From NCBI GenBank assembly GCA_963810615.1, contig CAWEOA010000003.1, forward strand, positions 62,001 to 126,000: a stretch of DNA of 64,000 bases, in the 5' to 3' direction. This DNA comes from JARRQJ01 sp963810615 (lineage in GTDB: Bacteria > Pseudomonadota > Gammaproteobacteria > DRLM01). Position numbers and translations under genes: made by a program. Each line of letters opens with the position of its first letter. The stretch's first letter is position 1. The notes beneath the pieces were generated by a model that saw only the letters and a program-made list of their open reading frames with translations, made no database searches and was not told the origin of the DNA. Of the stretch, positions 44,421-52,174 are shown one piece after another.

Positions 44421-45269
44421 TTACGCCAATTCCGTTTTGAAATTTAAGAAATGCTGCTTCTCGGTGGTCGCCATCCAGCGATTGATTTCCCACAAATCGG
44501 CGACTGGAGTCTTGGTGAAGGGTAACAGGTGCAAATAGCCGTCGGGTCCGAATTCGGGCGTCATGGTGGTTGTGGAGTCTCCGCGTCGATATTGTGCATA
44601 CCAGAGGATTTCCCACCAGCTTTGGTGCGCGCGCAGGCAATGGTCATATTCCGGCGCTGCCGGGTGTGGTACTTGCGGCCCCTGGTCGTAGCCGACGCGG
44701 GCGTGGATGTGAAAGGCGTTAGCGGCGATAGCTCGGATGACATCGAGTTCACTGTCCATGAGGCGCTCGCATACCACGCACCAATGACTGAAGTCGCAGG
44801 TCAAGCGGATATCGGGGAGCGCCGCGACCACCTGCCGGGTGATCCAGGGATTGAACAGGGAGCGGCTGCGATGCGTCTCGAAATTGATATCGACATGGTA
44901 TTGCTTGGCGAGCCGCATTGCCTCGGTGAAGAAGCTGAGGTGTTCTTCCAGAGACCAGGCGTCACAACCACCGATGCAATTGACGAATTCCGGTTTGAGA
45001 TAGATACAAGAGCGCAGCCCGCTATCCAGCGATGCCAGATGACTATTGACGTCGGCACGCCGTTCCGGCACATAGGACCCCGCGGTACAAATCTCCGCTA
45101 TATATAACAAACCGCTGCTTGCCAATACTTCAGCAAGCAGATTCTGTTGTGCGGGGTGTTGAGGGACGGGGCATTCAATGCCGTCGAAATGAGCCGTCAT
45201 CGCGTCACTGGCGGCTTCCTCTAAGCTGCCGGTATGACCCCATAGCGTTTTGAATATTTGTAATTTCAT
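44421..45269 (-). CDS. Xylose-isomerase-like TIM-barrel protein
   Basis: 282 residues of the sugar phosphate isomerase/epimerase family (AP-endonuclease-2 fold). Likely metal ligands are visible: Glu in NFETHRSRS, Asp and His in CDFSHW, His in HIHARVGYDQGP, and Glu in TPEFG near the C-terminus, a complete set. The substrate is unknown. SD AGGATCAC precedes the start. It is 33 bp downstream of the desaturase gene and ends 210 bp before the promoter of the ABC operon, so it and the desaturase form their own sigma-54-controlled unit. Confidence 0.82.
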   Translation of the reverse strand: MKLQIFKTLWGHTGSLEEAASDAMTAHFDGIECPVPQHPAQQNLLAEVLASSGLLYIAEICTAGSYVPERRADVNSHLASLDSGLRSCIYLKPEFVNCIGGCDAWSLEEHLSFFTEAMRLAKQYHVDINFETHRSRSLFNPWITRQVVAALPDIRLTCDFSHWCVVCERLMDSELDVIRAIAANAFHIHARVGYDQGPQVPHPAAPEYDHCLRAHQSWWEILWYAQYRRGDSTTTMTPEFGPDGYLHLLPFTKTPVADLWEINRWMATTEKQHFLNFKTELA

Positions 45270-45302
45270 GTGTGATCCTGTTCAGGCCCGAGTCCTGACA
45301 TT

Positions 45303-46310
45303 TCATATCGGGATGAGGAATGAGATGCCGTCGATTCCCTGTAGATCGGGGCCTTGAGCGACATGGGTTTTTATTTCCCCGCCGACAGGCCGGAACGCCC
45401 GCACCACGCGATATTTGTGGTAGGCACGCAGTAATGCGCGGAAGGACAGGACATGGCTGCGATCATCGCCGTATAACTCACGATGCAATGCCGGCAGGCG
45501 ATACCAGGGTACGGTGGGCCGATCATGGTGGGCATTGTGATAGGCGAAATTGAGGGTGAACAGATTTAACAGCGGGAAGCGCATGGAGATGGGGTTGGAA
45601 TATGTATTGCGGTATTCGTACTCGCGATCACGCATCTCGCTGCCCGACAGCGGTGCATCGTCGTGGGTCTCCACCAGATCGTAACTGTGCTGGTTGGCAT
45701 CCATGAAGCGCAGCACGATGAGAAACAGCATGTAGGCGAGGGGATAGAGCAGCAGTATCCTGGGAGATACCCAAAGCAGCGCGGCGAAAAGCGATGCTCG
45801 GATGACTAATACGGACAGGACCCGTTTACGCTGCGGCTTGTAGTAGGCATCGAGGAACGGCAGTACGATCACCAGCGCGCGCAGCAGGATTTCCACCGCC
45901 GGGATATAGGCCCATTCCAATGCGGCCATGAATCTCGAAAGTCGTGGATAGAAGCGCAATCTGCGGCGATAGTCGAAACCGATCACGTCCGCCCGCTCGA
46001 CATGGTGGCGAAAATGCTTGCGGCGCAGATCTTCATAGCGTGCGTAACAACTGCCGGTGATCCAGCTCAGGCAGGCACCGAGTCGCGCATTGTAAAGATT
46101 GGCTGCGAAAACGGTGTTATGGGCGCACTCGTGAATCAGATAGGCGCAGATCACCATGGCGTGTGCCAGCAGCAGTACTCCAATCAGATTGACGGCCATG
46201 GCAGTGTTGGCAATCAATATCCATCCACAGGCGTAACCTAGCAATCCGTAACACATTGCGAGACCGTGTGGCCATAACCCATCTTTATGTCGCAACTGCA
46301 ACGATCCCAT
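45303..46310 (-). CDS. Membrane fatty-acid desaturase/hydroxylase-family di-iron enzyme
   Basis: 335 residues. The three histidine clusters of the integral membrane desaturase family are HECAH (about residue 61), HFRHH (about 98) and HNAHH (about 258), with four or more hydrophobic segments between them. A late Gln/His (DANQHSYD) is also typical. Such enzymes use oxygen and two irons to desaturate or hydroxylate acyl chains or other lipophilic or small substrates. The position next to a TIM-barrel protein and a nitrogen-importing operon is unusual for a lipid-modifying enzyme. No clear SD is seen; the start could be slightly different. Confidence 0.85.
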   Translation of the reverse strand: MGSLQLRHKDGLWPHGLAMCYGLLGYACGWILIANTAMAVNLIGVLLLAHAMVICAYLIHECAHNTVFAANLYNARLGACLSWITGSCYARYEDLRRKHFRHHVERADVIGFDYRRRLRFYPRLSRFMAALEWAYIPAVEILLRALVIVLPFLDAYYKPQRKRVLSVLVIRASLFAALLWVSPRILLLYPLAYMLFLIVLRFMDANQHSYDLVETHDDAPLSGSEMRDREYEYRNTYSNPISMRFPLLNLFTLNFAYHNAHHDRPTVPWYRLPALHRELYGDDRSHVLSFRALLRAYHKYRVVRAFRPVGGEIKTHVAQGPDLQGIDGISFLIPI

Positions 46311-46671
46311 GACGGCTGTGATGATGATCCAAGTTGCCGAATTTTAATCGGATAGCACCGCTTTTTGTCATTTAATGCATCAAGTGAGTTTTCTCGATAT
46401 CTATTGGAGCAACATGTATGCCATGAGTGACGAGTTAAGCTTGTCGCTACAGTAAGCAGTGGATGAGATAACTATCCATTTGTTTTGTCTTGTATCCAGC
46501 GGGCAAGCGTAAAGGTAATTATTTGACTCATACTGCGAGGTATACGGCATGAACGCTCCAATTTGGCGCTTGAGTGCTATATATGCACTGATATGGCCGT
46601 CAATGAAATAGGCGACTCATCGCTGCGTTTGGTTATGAATGCGTAAATGCCTCATAAAGAAAACGACTTCG
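46311..46671. other. Intergenic region upstream of the desaturase
   Basis: No gene is supported. It contains the sigma-54 element at 46409-46423, and a dyad AGTGC-N7-GCACT at 46573-46589 overlapping a weak NtrC-like sequence (GCACTGATATGGC, 46585-46597). Confidence 0.55.
46409..46423 (-). promoter_or_regulatory. Sigma-54 promoter of the desaturase/TIM-barrel unit
   Basis: The minus strand reads TGGCATACATGTTGC, with TGGCA and TTGC at exact -24/-12 spacing. The predicted start near 46397 is about 87 nt before the desaturase start. Confidence 0.72.
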
Positions 46672-47013
46672 TTATAATGACGGAGGTCCTGCCGGCCAGT
46701 CGGTATCGAAGGGGAACGGCCGCTGATCACTATTGAAGGTCAAGTAAAGAATGATCTGATAGGTGTAGGTGGCTAGTGCCTGACCTACTCCTCGCAACTG
46801 ATAGTTAGTGCCGCCGGTGAAGAGTACCCAGAAATATTGCAATGCGATCACTGCTGCCGTAACGATTCTGGAAACACCATAGAGTAAGAAGACCACCAAC
46901 ATGAAGAACAATCGCAACCACACACTGCGAGACTTAATATTTCTTATGAATGATTTTATTGATTCAGGACTGTCTTTTTGTTCTGGCCCCGTGGGCTGTC
47001 CATTGTGGTTCAT
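46672..47013 (-). CDS. DUF4389-type small membrane protein
   Basis: 113 residues from ATG 47013, chosen because of the strong SD AAAGGAGGA 7 nt before it; the open frame extends further upstream without a good start. Residues about 30-75 hold a positively charged stretch and two hydrophobic segments (LFFMLVVFLLYGVSRIV, AAVIALQYFWVLFTGG), followed by a conserved region with YTYQIILYLTFNSDQRPFPF, which matches the DUF4389 pattern. The family has no established function. It is single and flanked by long gene-free stretches. Confidence 0.75.
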   Translation of the reverse strand: MNHNGQPTGPEQKDSPESIKSFIRNIKSRSVWLRLFFMLVVFLLYGVSRIVTAAVIALQYFWVLFTGGTNYQLRGVGQALATYTYQIILYLTFNSDQRPFPFDTDWPAGPPSL

Positions 47014-47347
47014 ACTATATCCTCCTTTGAAGGTGATTAGGTGATCGCTTATTTTGATACGGTTGTCAGTGATGATGGTATCTTTTATTCGGTGATAAAA
47101 GCGGAAATAAGATATGTCTAGAGTAGATAGAATCGATTCTTTGTTCTTTGCGAGTTGATGAATGCTCTGTAACAATGTCACGCACAATATGTGACTAAGT
47201 CACGAAAATAATTATAAAAAATACGAAAAATAATTTGACAGACTATTTCGCTTGGTCTTTACTTAAAATGACACATGCAGAAATGCCCAAGGCAGAAGAA
47301 GTAATACCGGCAGTTTGAAGCGGAATAATCTGTCAACTGTATCACTG

Positions 47348-47470
47348 ATGAGTCAGTTGGGTAATTCTGAAAAGCAGCCTACATATGTCTGGAAAAGGCA
47401 TTGGGGTATGGGGAAGAAGTATTATGCCGACGATGTGCGCGGGCAATTTAGTCCGCCGATTATTGCTTAA
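47348..47470 (+). CDS. Possible small protein, 40 residues
   Basis: ATG to TAA, MSQLGNSEKQPTYVWKR at the start and KKYYADDVRGQFSPP later. The aromatic and basic composition (two Trp, three Tyr) looks protein-like, but there is no SD and I know no relative. It may be a chance frame. Confidence 0.25.
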   Translation: MSQLGNSEKQPTYVWKRHWGMGKKYYADDVRGQFSPPIIA

Positions 47471-47536
47471 GTCCCATCCTTGCCTTTATCAATCAGCTTC
47501 ATTGATATGAAGTATGCGTTGTAGTCTTGCTACCCA

Positions 47537-47672
47537 CTCGTGGTGAAAACCACGAGACATTATTTCGGTAGCGTTGTATTAACGGCTGGTTTAAGACGGT
47601 AGCTTTACCGTTAACACTTCGTTCGTTTTGACACAATTCGAACGAAGAGTCGCGCTTCTGCAGAATTGCGCG
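47537..47672 (+). promoter_or_regulatory. Structured leader: four consecutive hairpins
   Basis: Stems: CTCGTGGT/ACCACGAG with GAAA tetraloop (47537-47556); ACGGTA/TACCGT with GCTT loop (47596-47611); CTTCGTTCG/CGAACGAAG (47617-47647); CGCGC/GCGCG enclosing the TTCTGCAGAA dyad (47651-47672). They lie 120-255 bp before the NHL-repeat gene. They could be an RNA switch, an sRNA or stability elements. I see no match to the c-di-GMP riboswitch core. Confidence 0.45.
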
Positions 47673-47791
47673 AGGAGTCGACTATTGCCCAGTTAAATCA
47701 AATTAGGAGTACGGATCATGAAATAAATAGCGCAGTTTCAACGCAATAACATGCCGGAAATAACCGGCCATTAGCACTGGAGGGATAAGCC

Positions 47792-50700
47792 ATGAATAGC
47801 TTACTTAACTGCAGTATAAGGTTGTTTTGCGCCCTGTTGGTAACGGGTTCACAGATTGTTCATGCATCAGGAATCATCACAACTGATGCGGGTGGTGGCC
47901 AGCCTCCCGAGAATATACCAGCTATCTCAGCAGATATACAAGCGCAAAGTGTAGATGTTGATAGTGTGGGCGATTTATATATCGCCGGTGAATTTCGTGT
48001 GTTCAAAGTGAATACGGATGGTATCATTTCTACTGTCGCCGGTACGGGACGGATACCGGGACGAGGTACTTCGGGTTACAACGGTGACGGAATACCGGCT
48101 CTCGATGCCGATTTGTCCAACCCATCAGCTGTCGCCGTCGATTCCATAGGCAATCTGTATATCGCGGATCGCGATAATGGACGTATTCGCAAGGTAGATA
48201 GTGCGGGCATCATCAGTACGGTAGCCGGTGGTGGCTCGTTTTCATTCGATGACGAGGGTGGACCGGCAATCAATTCTCACCTGGGTTATCCCGCTGATAT
48301 CGCATTTAGCGAAAACGGTGATCTGTATATTGCGGATTCCGACTATCATCGTATCCGCAAGATAGATGCAAATGGGATCATCACGACGGTGGTTGGCAAC
48401 TGCACCTTAGCGAGTTGCTCCGGGTCTTTTAGTGGTGACGGCGGCTTGGCAAGTACGGCCGGCCTTAACCACCCGGCAGGCCTTGCTTTCGATGCGGACG
48501 GAAATTTATATATCGCCGACACCGGAAACAATCGCATTCGCAAGGTCGATGGCAATGGCATCATCACAACTGTAGCAGGCAATGGCCTGGCGGGATTCGA
48601 CGGTGACGGCAGTGCGGCAATCAGTGCCAAATTAAACAGTCCCTCGGCTGTTGCAGTGGATGCCGCAGGTAATCTATATATTAATGATGGTGTCGCCGGG
48701 AGTAATTATTTTCCCGATTCCGGCAATCATCGTGTCCGTAAGGTGGATGCGTCAGGAATCATCACGACGATAGTGGGGAACGGTGCGGCCGGATTCAGCG
48801 GAGACGATGGGGTAGCTATCGATGCCCAGCTGAATTATCCATCCGGACTCGCGGTCGATGATCGCGGAAATCTGTTTATCGCCGATCGCGGCAACAACCG
48901 CGTTCGTAAGATAGGCGCGGATGCAAAAATTGTCACGGTGGTGGGTAACGGTTGGCATGGAGTTATTGGGGATGGTAATACAGCAAGCCTTGCCATGCTC
49001 AATTCACCCAGAGGACTCGCCATAGATGCAGCCGGAAACTTGTTTATCTCCGATACGCAGAACGATCGGATTCGGAAAGTGGATGCAAATGGGATAATAA
49101 CTACCGTTGCCGGAATCGGATATGACCCTATGATAAATGGGGCAGGGGACGGTGAACCGGCCAGCGGGGCACAAATTAATAGTCCCGAGGGGATTGCAGT
49201 CGATGCCGGCGGCAGCCTCTACATTGCCGATGGTACGATCCGTAAGGTGGATGAATCGGGCATTATTACTACTGTTGCAGGAAATAGCGTGATGGGGCCT
49301 GGATACAGTGGCGACGGCGGTCCAGCAACCAGTGCGCAACTGAGCGATCCTCAAGGTGTAGCAGTCGATTCCGACGGAAATATTTATATCTCCGATACGG
49401 ATAACGATAGCATTCGCAAGGTGGATACCAGTGGTATAATCACAACGGTCGTAGGTAATGGCACGCCCTATGTAGGAGTGCTTAACCATCCGCTAGGCAT
49501 CGCAGTCGATGCCGGCGGCAATCTCTATATTGCCGACACATATAATAATGTAATCCGCAGGCTAGCCCCCACTGGAATTCTAACCACGGTGGTGGGCAAT
49601 GGCAGTGCTTCCTTTAGCGGTGATGGTGGACTTGCCACCCAGGCGGGTCTTGATGCTCCTTCAGCTGTGGCCTTGGATAAGGCTGGGAATTTGTATATTC
49701 TCGATGCATATAATCAACGGGTTCGTAGGGTGGAAAATAATATCATATCCACGATTGCGGGTAATGGATTGTGGAATAGCACCTATGAATACGGCACTTT
49801 CAGCGGTGACGGCGGTGCCGCCGCCAGTGCCGGGCTTAGCTTTCCCCTGACGCAATTCTCCCTTGGGCTTGCAGTCGATTCCGTCGGTAATGTGTATATT
49901 GCGGATAATGGTAACAACCGGGTTCGACGTGTTGGTCTTAGCCTTTACGCCTCTGCCGGTCGGAACCAGTCGGTTATGGCCGAATCTACCGGCACCATTG
50001 ACATAACATTGGACGGTAGCGGTTCCTACGACGCTGACGGTGATCCATTGACATACAGTTGGACCGGGACTTTCGGTACAGCGAACGGCATGAAGCCGTT
50101 AGTCACGCTGGACGTGGGTAACTGGGATGTGAATCTTACTGTCGATGACGGTCATGGGGATATTGCAACGGATACGGTGTCGATTATTGTCACCGCGCCG
50201 AATTCGCCCGCTGCGGATCTTGTCGTAAGTGATCTGTCCTCTAGTACCACGGCTCTATTGCCGGGTCAAACCTTGTCGGCCGTGACTACGGTGATGAACC
50301 AAGGGAACGTGGATACCGGTTTCTTCAGAGTGGCCTTCAGCCTCTCCACGGATACGGTTTACGGAAATGGTGATGACATCACCTTGTCCGGGGTGCTGTT
50401 GGTGGGTTCGCTGGCCGTCGATGATAGTTACACGGCATCGACGACGCTGACCGTGCCGTCCACGACGCCAGTAGGCAATTATTACCTCTGTGCTATGGCC
50501 GATAGCAACCTGGATCTAAATGAGGGTTATCATGAAGACAATAACACCCTGTGCACCAGCTCGCCGATTGCGGTGACCTATCCGGATCTGGTCATGACGG
50601 ATGTCACACCTGCCGCGGCGACGGTGAATCAGGGGGATACCCTGGAAGTGAGCAATACTGTGAAAAACCAGGGGTTGATGCCTTCCGCTTCTTCCAGTGT

Positions 50701-51313
50701 GCAATTCCGGCTTTCACTGAATATGGTGTTCGGCGATGCGGATGACGTGCTGCTCAGCGCCACCCGACTCGTACCCACATTGGACCCAGGAGAATCCGAC
50801 ACGAGAACTACCCGGATCACGGTGCCTGCGACGACGCCGCCCAATACCTACTATCTATGTGCAAAGGCGGATTCGGGCAGCACGGTCCAAGAGATCGAAG
50901 AAAACAATAATGTCTTGTGTTCCCCCACCCTGGTGAGCGTACCGAAACCGGATCTGGTGGTCTCGGCGGTATCTACCAAGACGACGTCACGCAGGGCAGG
51001 TTCACAGATCAATATCTACAACGCCATCGTGAATCAAGGCGGCTCGAATGCCGGATCCTCAATCGTTGCGTTCCATCTTTCAAGCAATGCTAGCTATGGA
51101 GATGGGGACGACATAGTCTCGCCCACGACCCGGACGATAGGTTCCATGGCGATAGGTGCCAGGAGTGCCGGACCGACGTTCGTGAAAATACCCGCGGCCA
51201 CGCCGGCGGGTGTTTACTATATGTGCGTGCGTGCGGATGATGCAGATTCGGTAGATGAATCGGACGAGGCCAATAATGCGGCCTGCACCGCTACGACGTT
51301 TACGGTTCACTAA
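47792..51313 (+). CDS. Secreted NHL-repeat, PKD-like and CARDB multidomain protein
   Basis: 1173 residues with a signal peptide (cleavage near VHASG, about residue 26) and SD GGAGGG. Residues about 27-720 hold 12 NHL-type units built on the pattern aVD-aGNLYIAD-t-NNRIRKVD-GIITTVAGNG, followed by a GFSGDGG loop, enough for two six-bladed propellers. Residues 725-805 are a PKD-like domain (SGSYDADGDPLTYSW). Three CARDB domains follow at about 807, 930 and 1052, each starting DLVVSD or DLVMTD and ending near an NN-[LA]C pair. No C-terminal anchor or sortase-like signal is seen. It is exported, probably surface-acting or adhesive; the ligand is unknown. Confidence 0.9.
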   Translation: MNSLLNCSIRLFCALLVTGSQIVHASGIITTDAGGGQPPENIPAISADIQAQSVDVDSVGDLYIAGEFRVFKVNTDGIISTVAGTGRIPGRGTSGYNGDGIPALDADLSNPSAVAVDSIGNLYIADRDNGRIRKVDSAGIISTVAGGGSFSFDDEGGPAINSHLGYPADIAFSENGDLYIADSDYHRIRKIDANGIITTVVGNCTLASCSGSFSGDGGLASTAGLNHPAGLAFDADGNLYIADTGNNRIRKVDGNGIITTVAGNGLAGFDGDGSAAISAKLNSPSAVAVDAAGNLYINDGVAGSNYFPDSGNHRVRKVDASGIITTIVGNGAAGFSGDDGVAIDAQLNYPSGLAVDDRGNLFIADRGNNRVRKIGADAKIVTVVGNGWHGVIGDGNTASLAMLNSPRGLAIDAAGNLFISDTQNDRIRKVDANGIITTVAGIGYDPMINGAGDGEPASGAQINSPEGIAVDAGGSLYIADGTIRKVDESGIITTVAGNSVMGPGYSGDGGPATSAQLSDPQGVAVDSDGNIYISDTDNDSIRKVDTSGIITTVVGNGTPYVGVLNHPLGIAVDAGGNLYIADTYNNVIRRLAPTGILTTVVGNGSASFSGDGGLATQAGLDAPSAVALDKAGNLYILDAYNQRVRRVENNIISTIAGNGLWNSTYEYGTFSGDGGAAASAGLSFPLTQFSLGLAVDSVGNVYIADNGNNRVRRVGLSLYASAGRNQSVMAESTGTIDITLDGSGSYDADGDPLTYSWTGTFGTANGMKPLVTLDVGNWDVNLTVDDGHGDIATDTVSIIVTAPNSPAADLVVSDLSSSTTALLPGQTLSAVTTVMNQGNVDTGFFRVAFSLSTDTVYGNGDDITLSGVLLVGSLAVDDSYTASTTLTVPSTTPVGNYYLCAMADSNLDLNEGYHEDNNTLCTSSPIAVTYPDLVMTDVTPAAATVNQGDTLEVSNTVKNQGLMPSASSSVQFRLSLNMVFGDADDVLLSATRLVPTLDPGESDTRTTRITVPATTPPNTYYLCAKADSGSTVQEIEENNNVLCSPTLVSVPKPDLVVSAVSTKTTSRRAGSQINIYNAIVNQGGSNAGSSIVAFHLSSNASYGDGDDIVSPTTRTIGSMAIGARSAGPTFVKIPAATPAGVYYMCVRADDADSVDESDEANNAACTATTFTVH

Positions 51314-51342
51314 TCGTTAGTTACGGAATGAGGATGAAAATA

Positions 51343-51386
51343 CGCGCAGGCGCAATAACTTTCGGTTATTGCGCCTGCGCGCTTTT
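51343..51386 (+). terminator. Strong Rho-independent terminator after the NHL-repeat gene
   Basis: A perfect 17-bp stem (starting CGCGCAGGCGCAATAAC) with a TTTCG loop is followed by CTTTT. It lies 30 bp after the stop codon. Confidence 0.92.
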
Positions 51387-51406
51387 AATGAGGGTGTATT
51401 GCCTAT

Positions 51407-51512
51407 GAGGAGCACATGGAGAGCGAAGCGCCGGGTGGAGGCGCGGGCGCCGCAGACATCAATCGCCGTCACGATATGTGCTCCTCTTGAGGGGATTTAC
51501 CCACAAGAGGAG
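51407..51512 (+). ncRNA. Candidate switching RNA with embedded 24-codon ORF
   Basis: Arm A GAGGAGCACAT (51407-51417) pairs perfectly with arm B ATGTGCTCCTC (51476-51486). Arm B overlaps CTCCTCTTG (51481-51489), which pairs perfectly with CAAGAGGAG (51504-51512), extended by GGG/CCC inside the loop. The two hairpins exclude each other. Arm A contains an SD (GAGGAG) and the ATG of a 24-codon frame (51416-51490) that ends in HDMCSS. No known RNA family is recognised. Confidence 0.35.
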
Positions 51513-51526
51513 GCTGTCAATATATT

Positions 51527-51640
51527 TTAGAAGAATCCCGCCATGGCGTAGGCCGTCTTTTTGAACATCAGATCCTGGGCGTCTTCCAGTTTCAAATTGA
51601 CCTTTTCGGCGGTGGTGACGATGCGGGTGCGATATTCTTT
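51527..51640 (-). pseudogene. C-terminal gene remnant
   Basis: On the minus strand a protein-like frame reads EYRTRIVTTAEKVNLKLEDA and ends MAGFF before a TAA at 51527. Its upstream part dissolves into the CTTTCTTTTCAGTAATAAGAAAG dyad and a stop. I do not recognise the family; it looks like the surviving tail of a lost gene. Confidence 0.3.
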
Positions 51641-51753
51641 CTTATTACTGAAAAGAAAGTAACCCAACCCCTGCTGCTAGCCGTTGCGTACTTATTTGTT
51701 GACACATACTGCCGGGTACGGACTCTGAAGCGGCTTCTCATTTGCCTGAGTCA

Positions 51754-51777
51754 AAAATAGCTAGCGGCTATTTTTTT
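51754..51777 (+). terminator. Rho-independent terminator
   Basis: Stem AAAATAGC/GCTATTTT with loop TAGCG and a run of seven T. There is no annotated gene directly upstream on the plus strand, which hints at a small transcript between 51387 and here. Confidence 0.75.
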
Positions 51778-51853
51778 CGTATGATCGCTCTGGAATATGA
51801 CTGAGTCAAGATTTTATACCAAACCTAAAGATGTTTTTTAATCGGAGCATCGT

Positions 51854-52012
51854 ATGGCTAGATATCAGGTAATTTATACAGCTTCCGAGCAGCTTGCCTC
51901 AATGTGGGAAGCATCGAGGAGGACAAGTTTGCGTGGGATAAGCAATTGCCGCCGTCCTTGGAGAATGGGTGCGGAATGTTCAAGTGACAGCTCTAAGGTT
52001 TTAGATTTGTAA
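51854..52012 (+). pseudogene. Small, probably frameshifted ORF
   Basis: The frame starts MARYQVIYTASEQLA after TCGGAG and runs 52 codons. After about codon 15 the next frame reads more protein-like (EEDKFAWDKQLPPSLENG) and ends at a TGA, which suggests a frameshift in a short gene. The family is not recognised. Confidence 0.3.
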
Positions 52013-52174
52013 AACAGATATATGCATCGTGAAGTTCATGACTTTGGGGCTAAAGGTGAGCCGAGGAGACGCGGATTGCTTGTCCATAACCAGCTTAGCT
52101 TTCGTTGAGGCAATGGCCAAATAGTGTTTGTCAAGCCATCGCCGAGCGATCACGGCTGGGCTAGAATGCTCATC

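Larger units (their letters stand above)
47014..47791. other. Long intergenic region with candidate small ORF and structured leader
   Basis: AT-rich around 47200-47240. It contains a possible promoter (TTGACA at 47235), a possible 40-codon ORF (47348-47470) and a cluster of four hairpins (47537-47672) leading to the NHL-repeat gene. Nothing else is recognisable. Confidence 0.5.
51387..51853. other. Non-coding interval with RNA structures and a gene remnant
   Basis: It contains overlapping hairpins (51407-51512), a minus-strand protein-like remnant (51527-51640) and a terminator (51754-51777). No complete gene is supported. Confidence 0.5.

Noticed and set aside
47537..47672. c-di-GMP class I riboswitch
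   Set aside because: Hairpins are present but the conserved GCAAAGCC-type core is missing.
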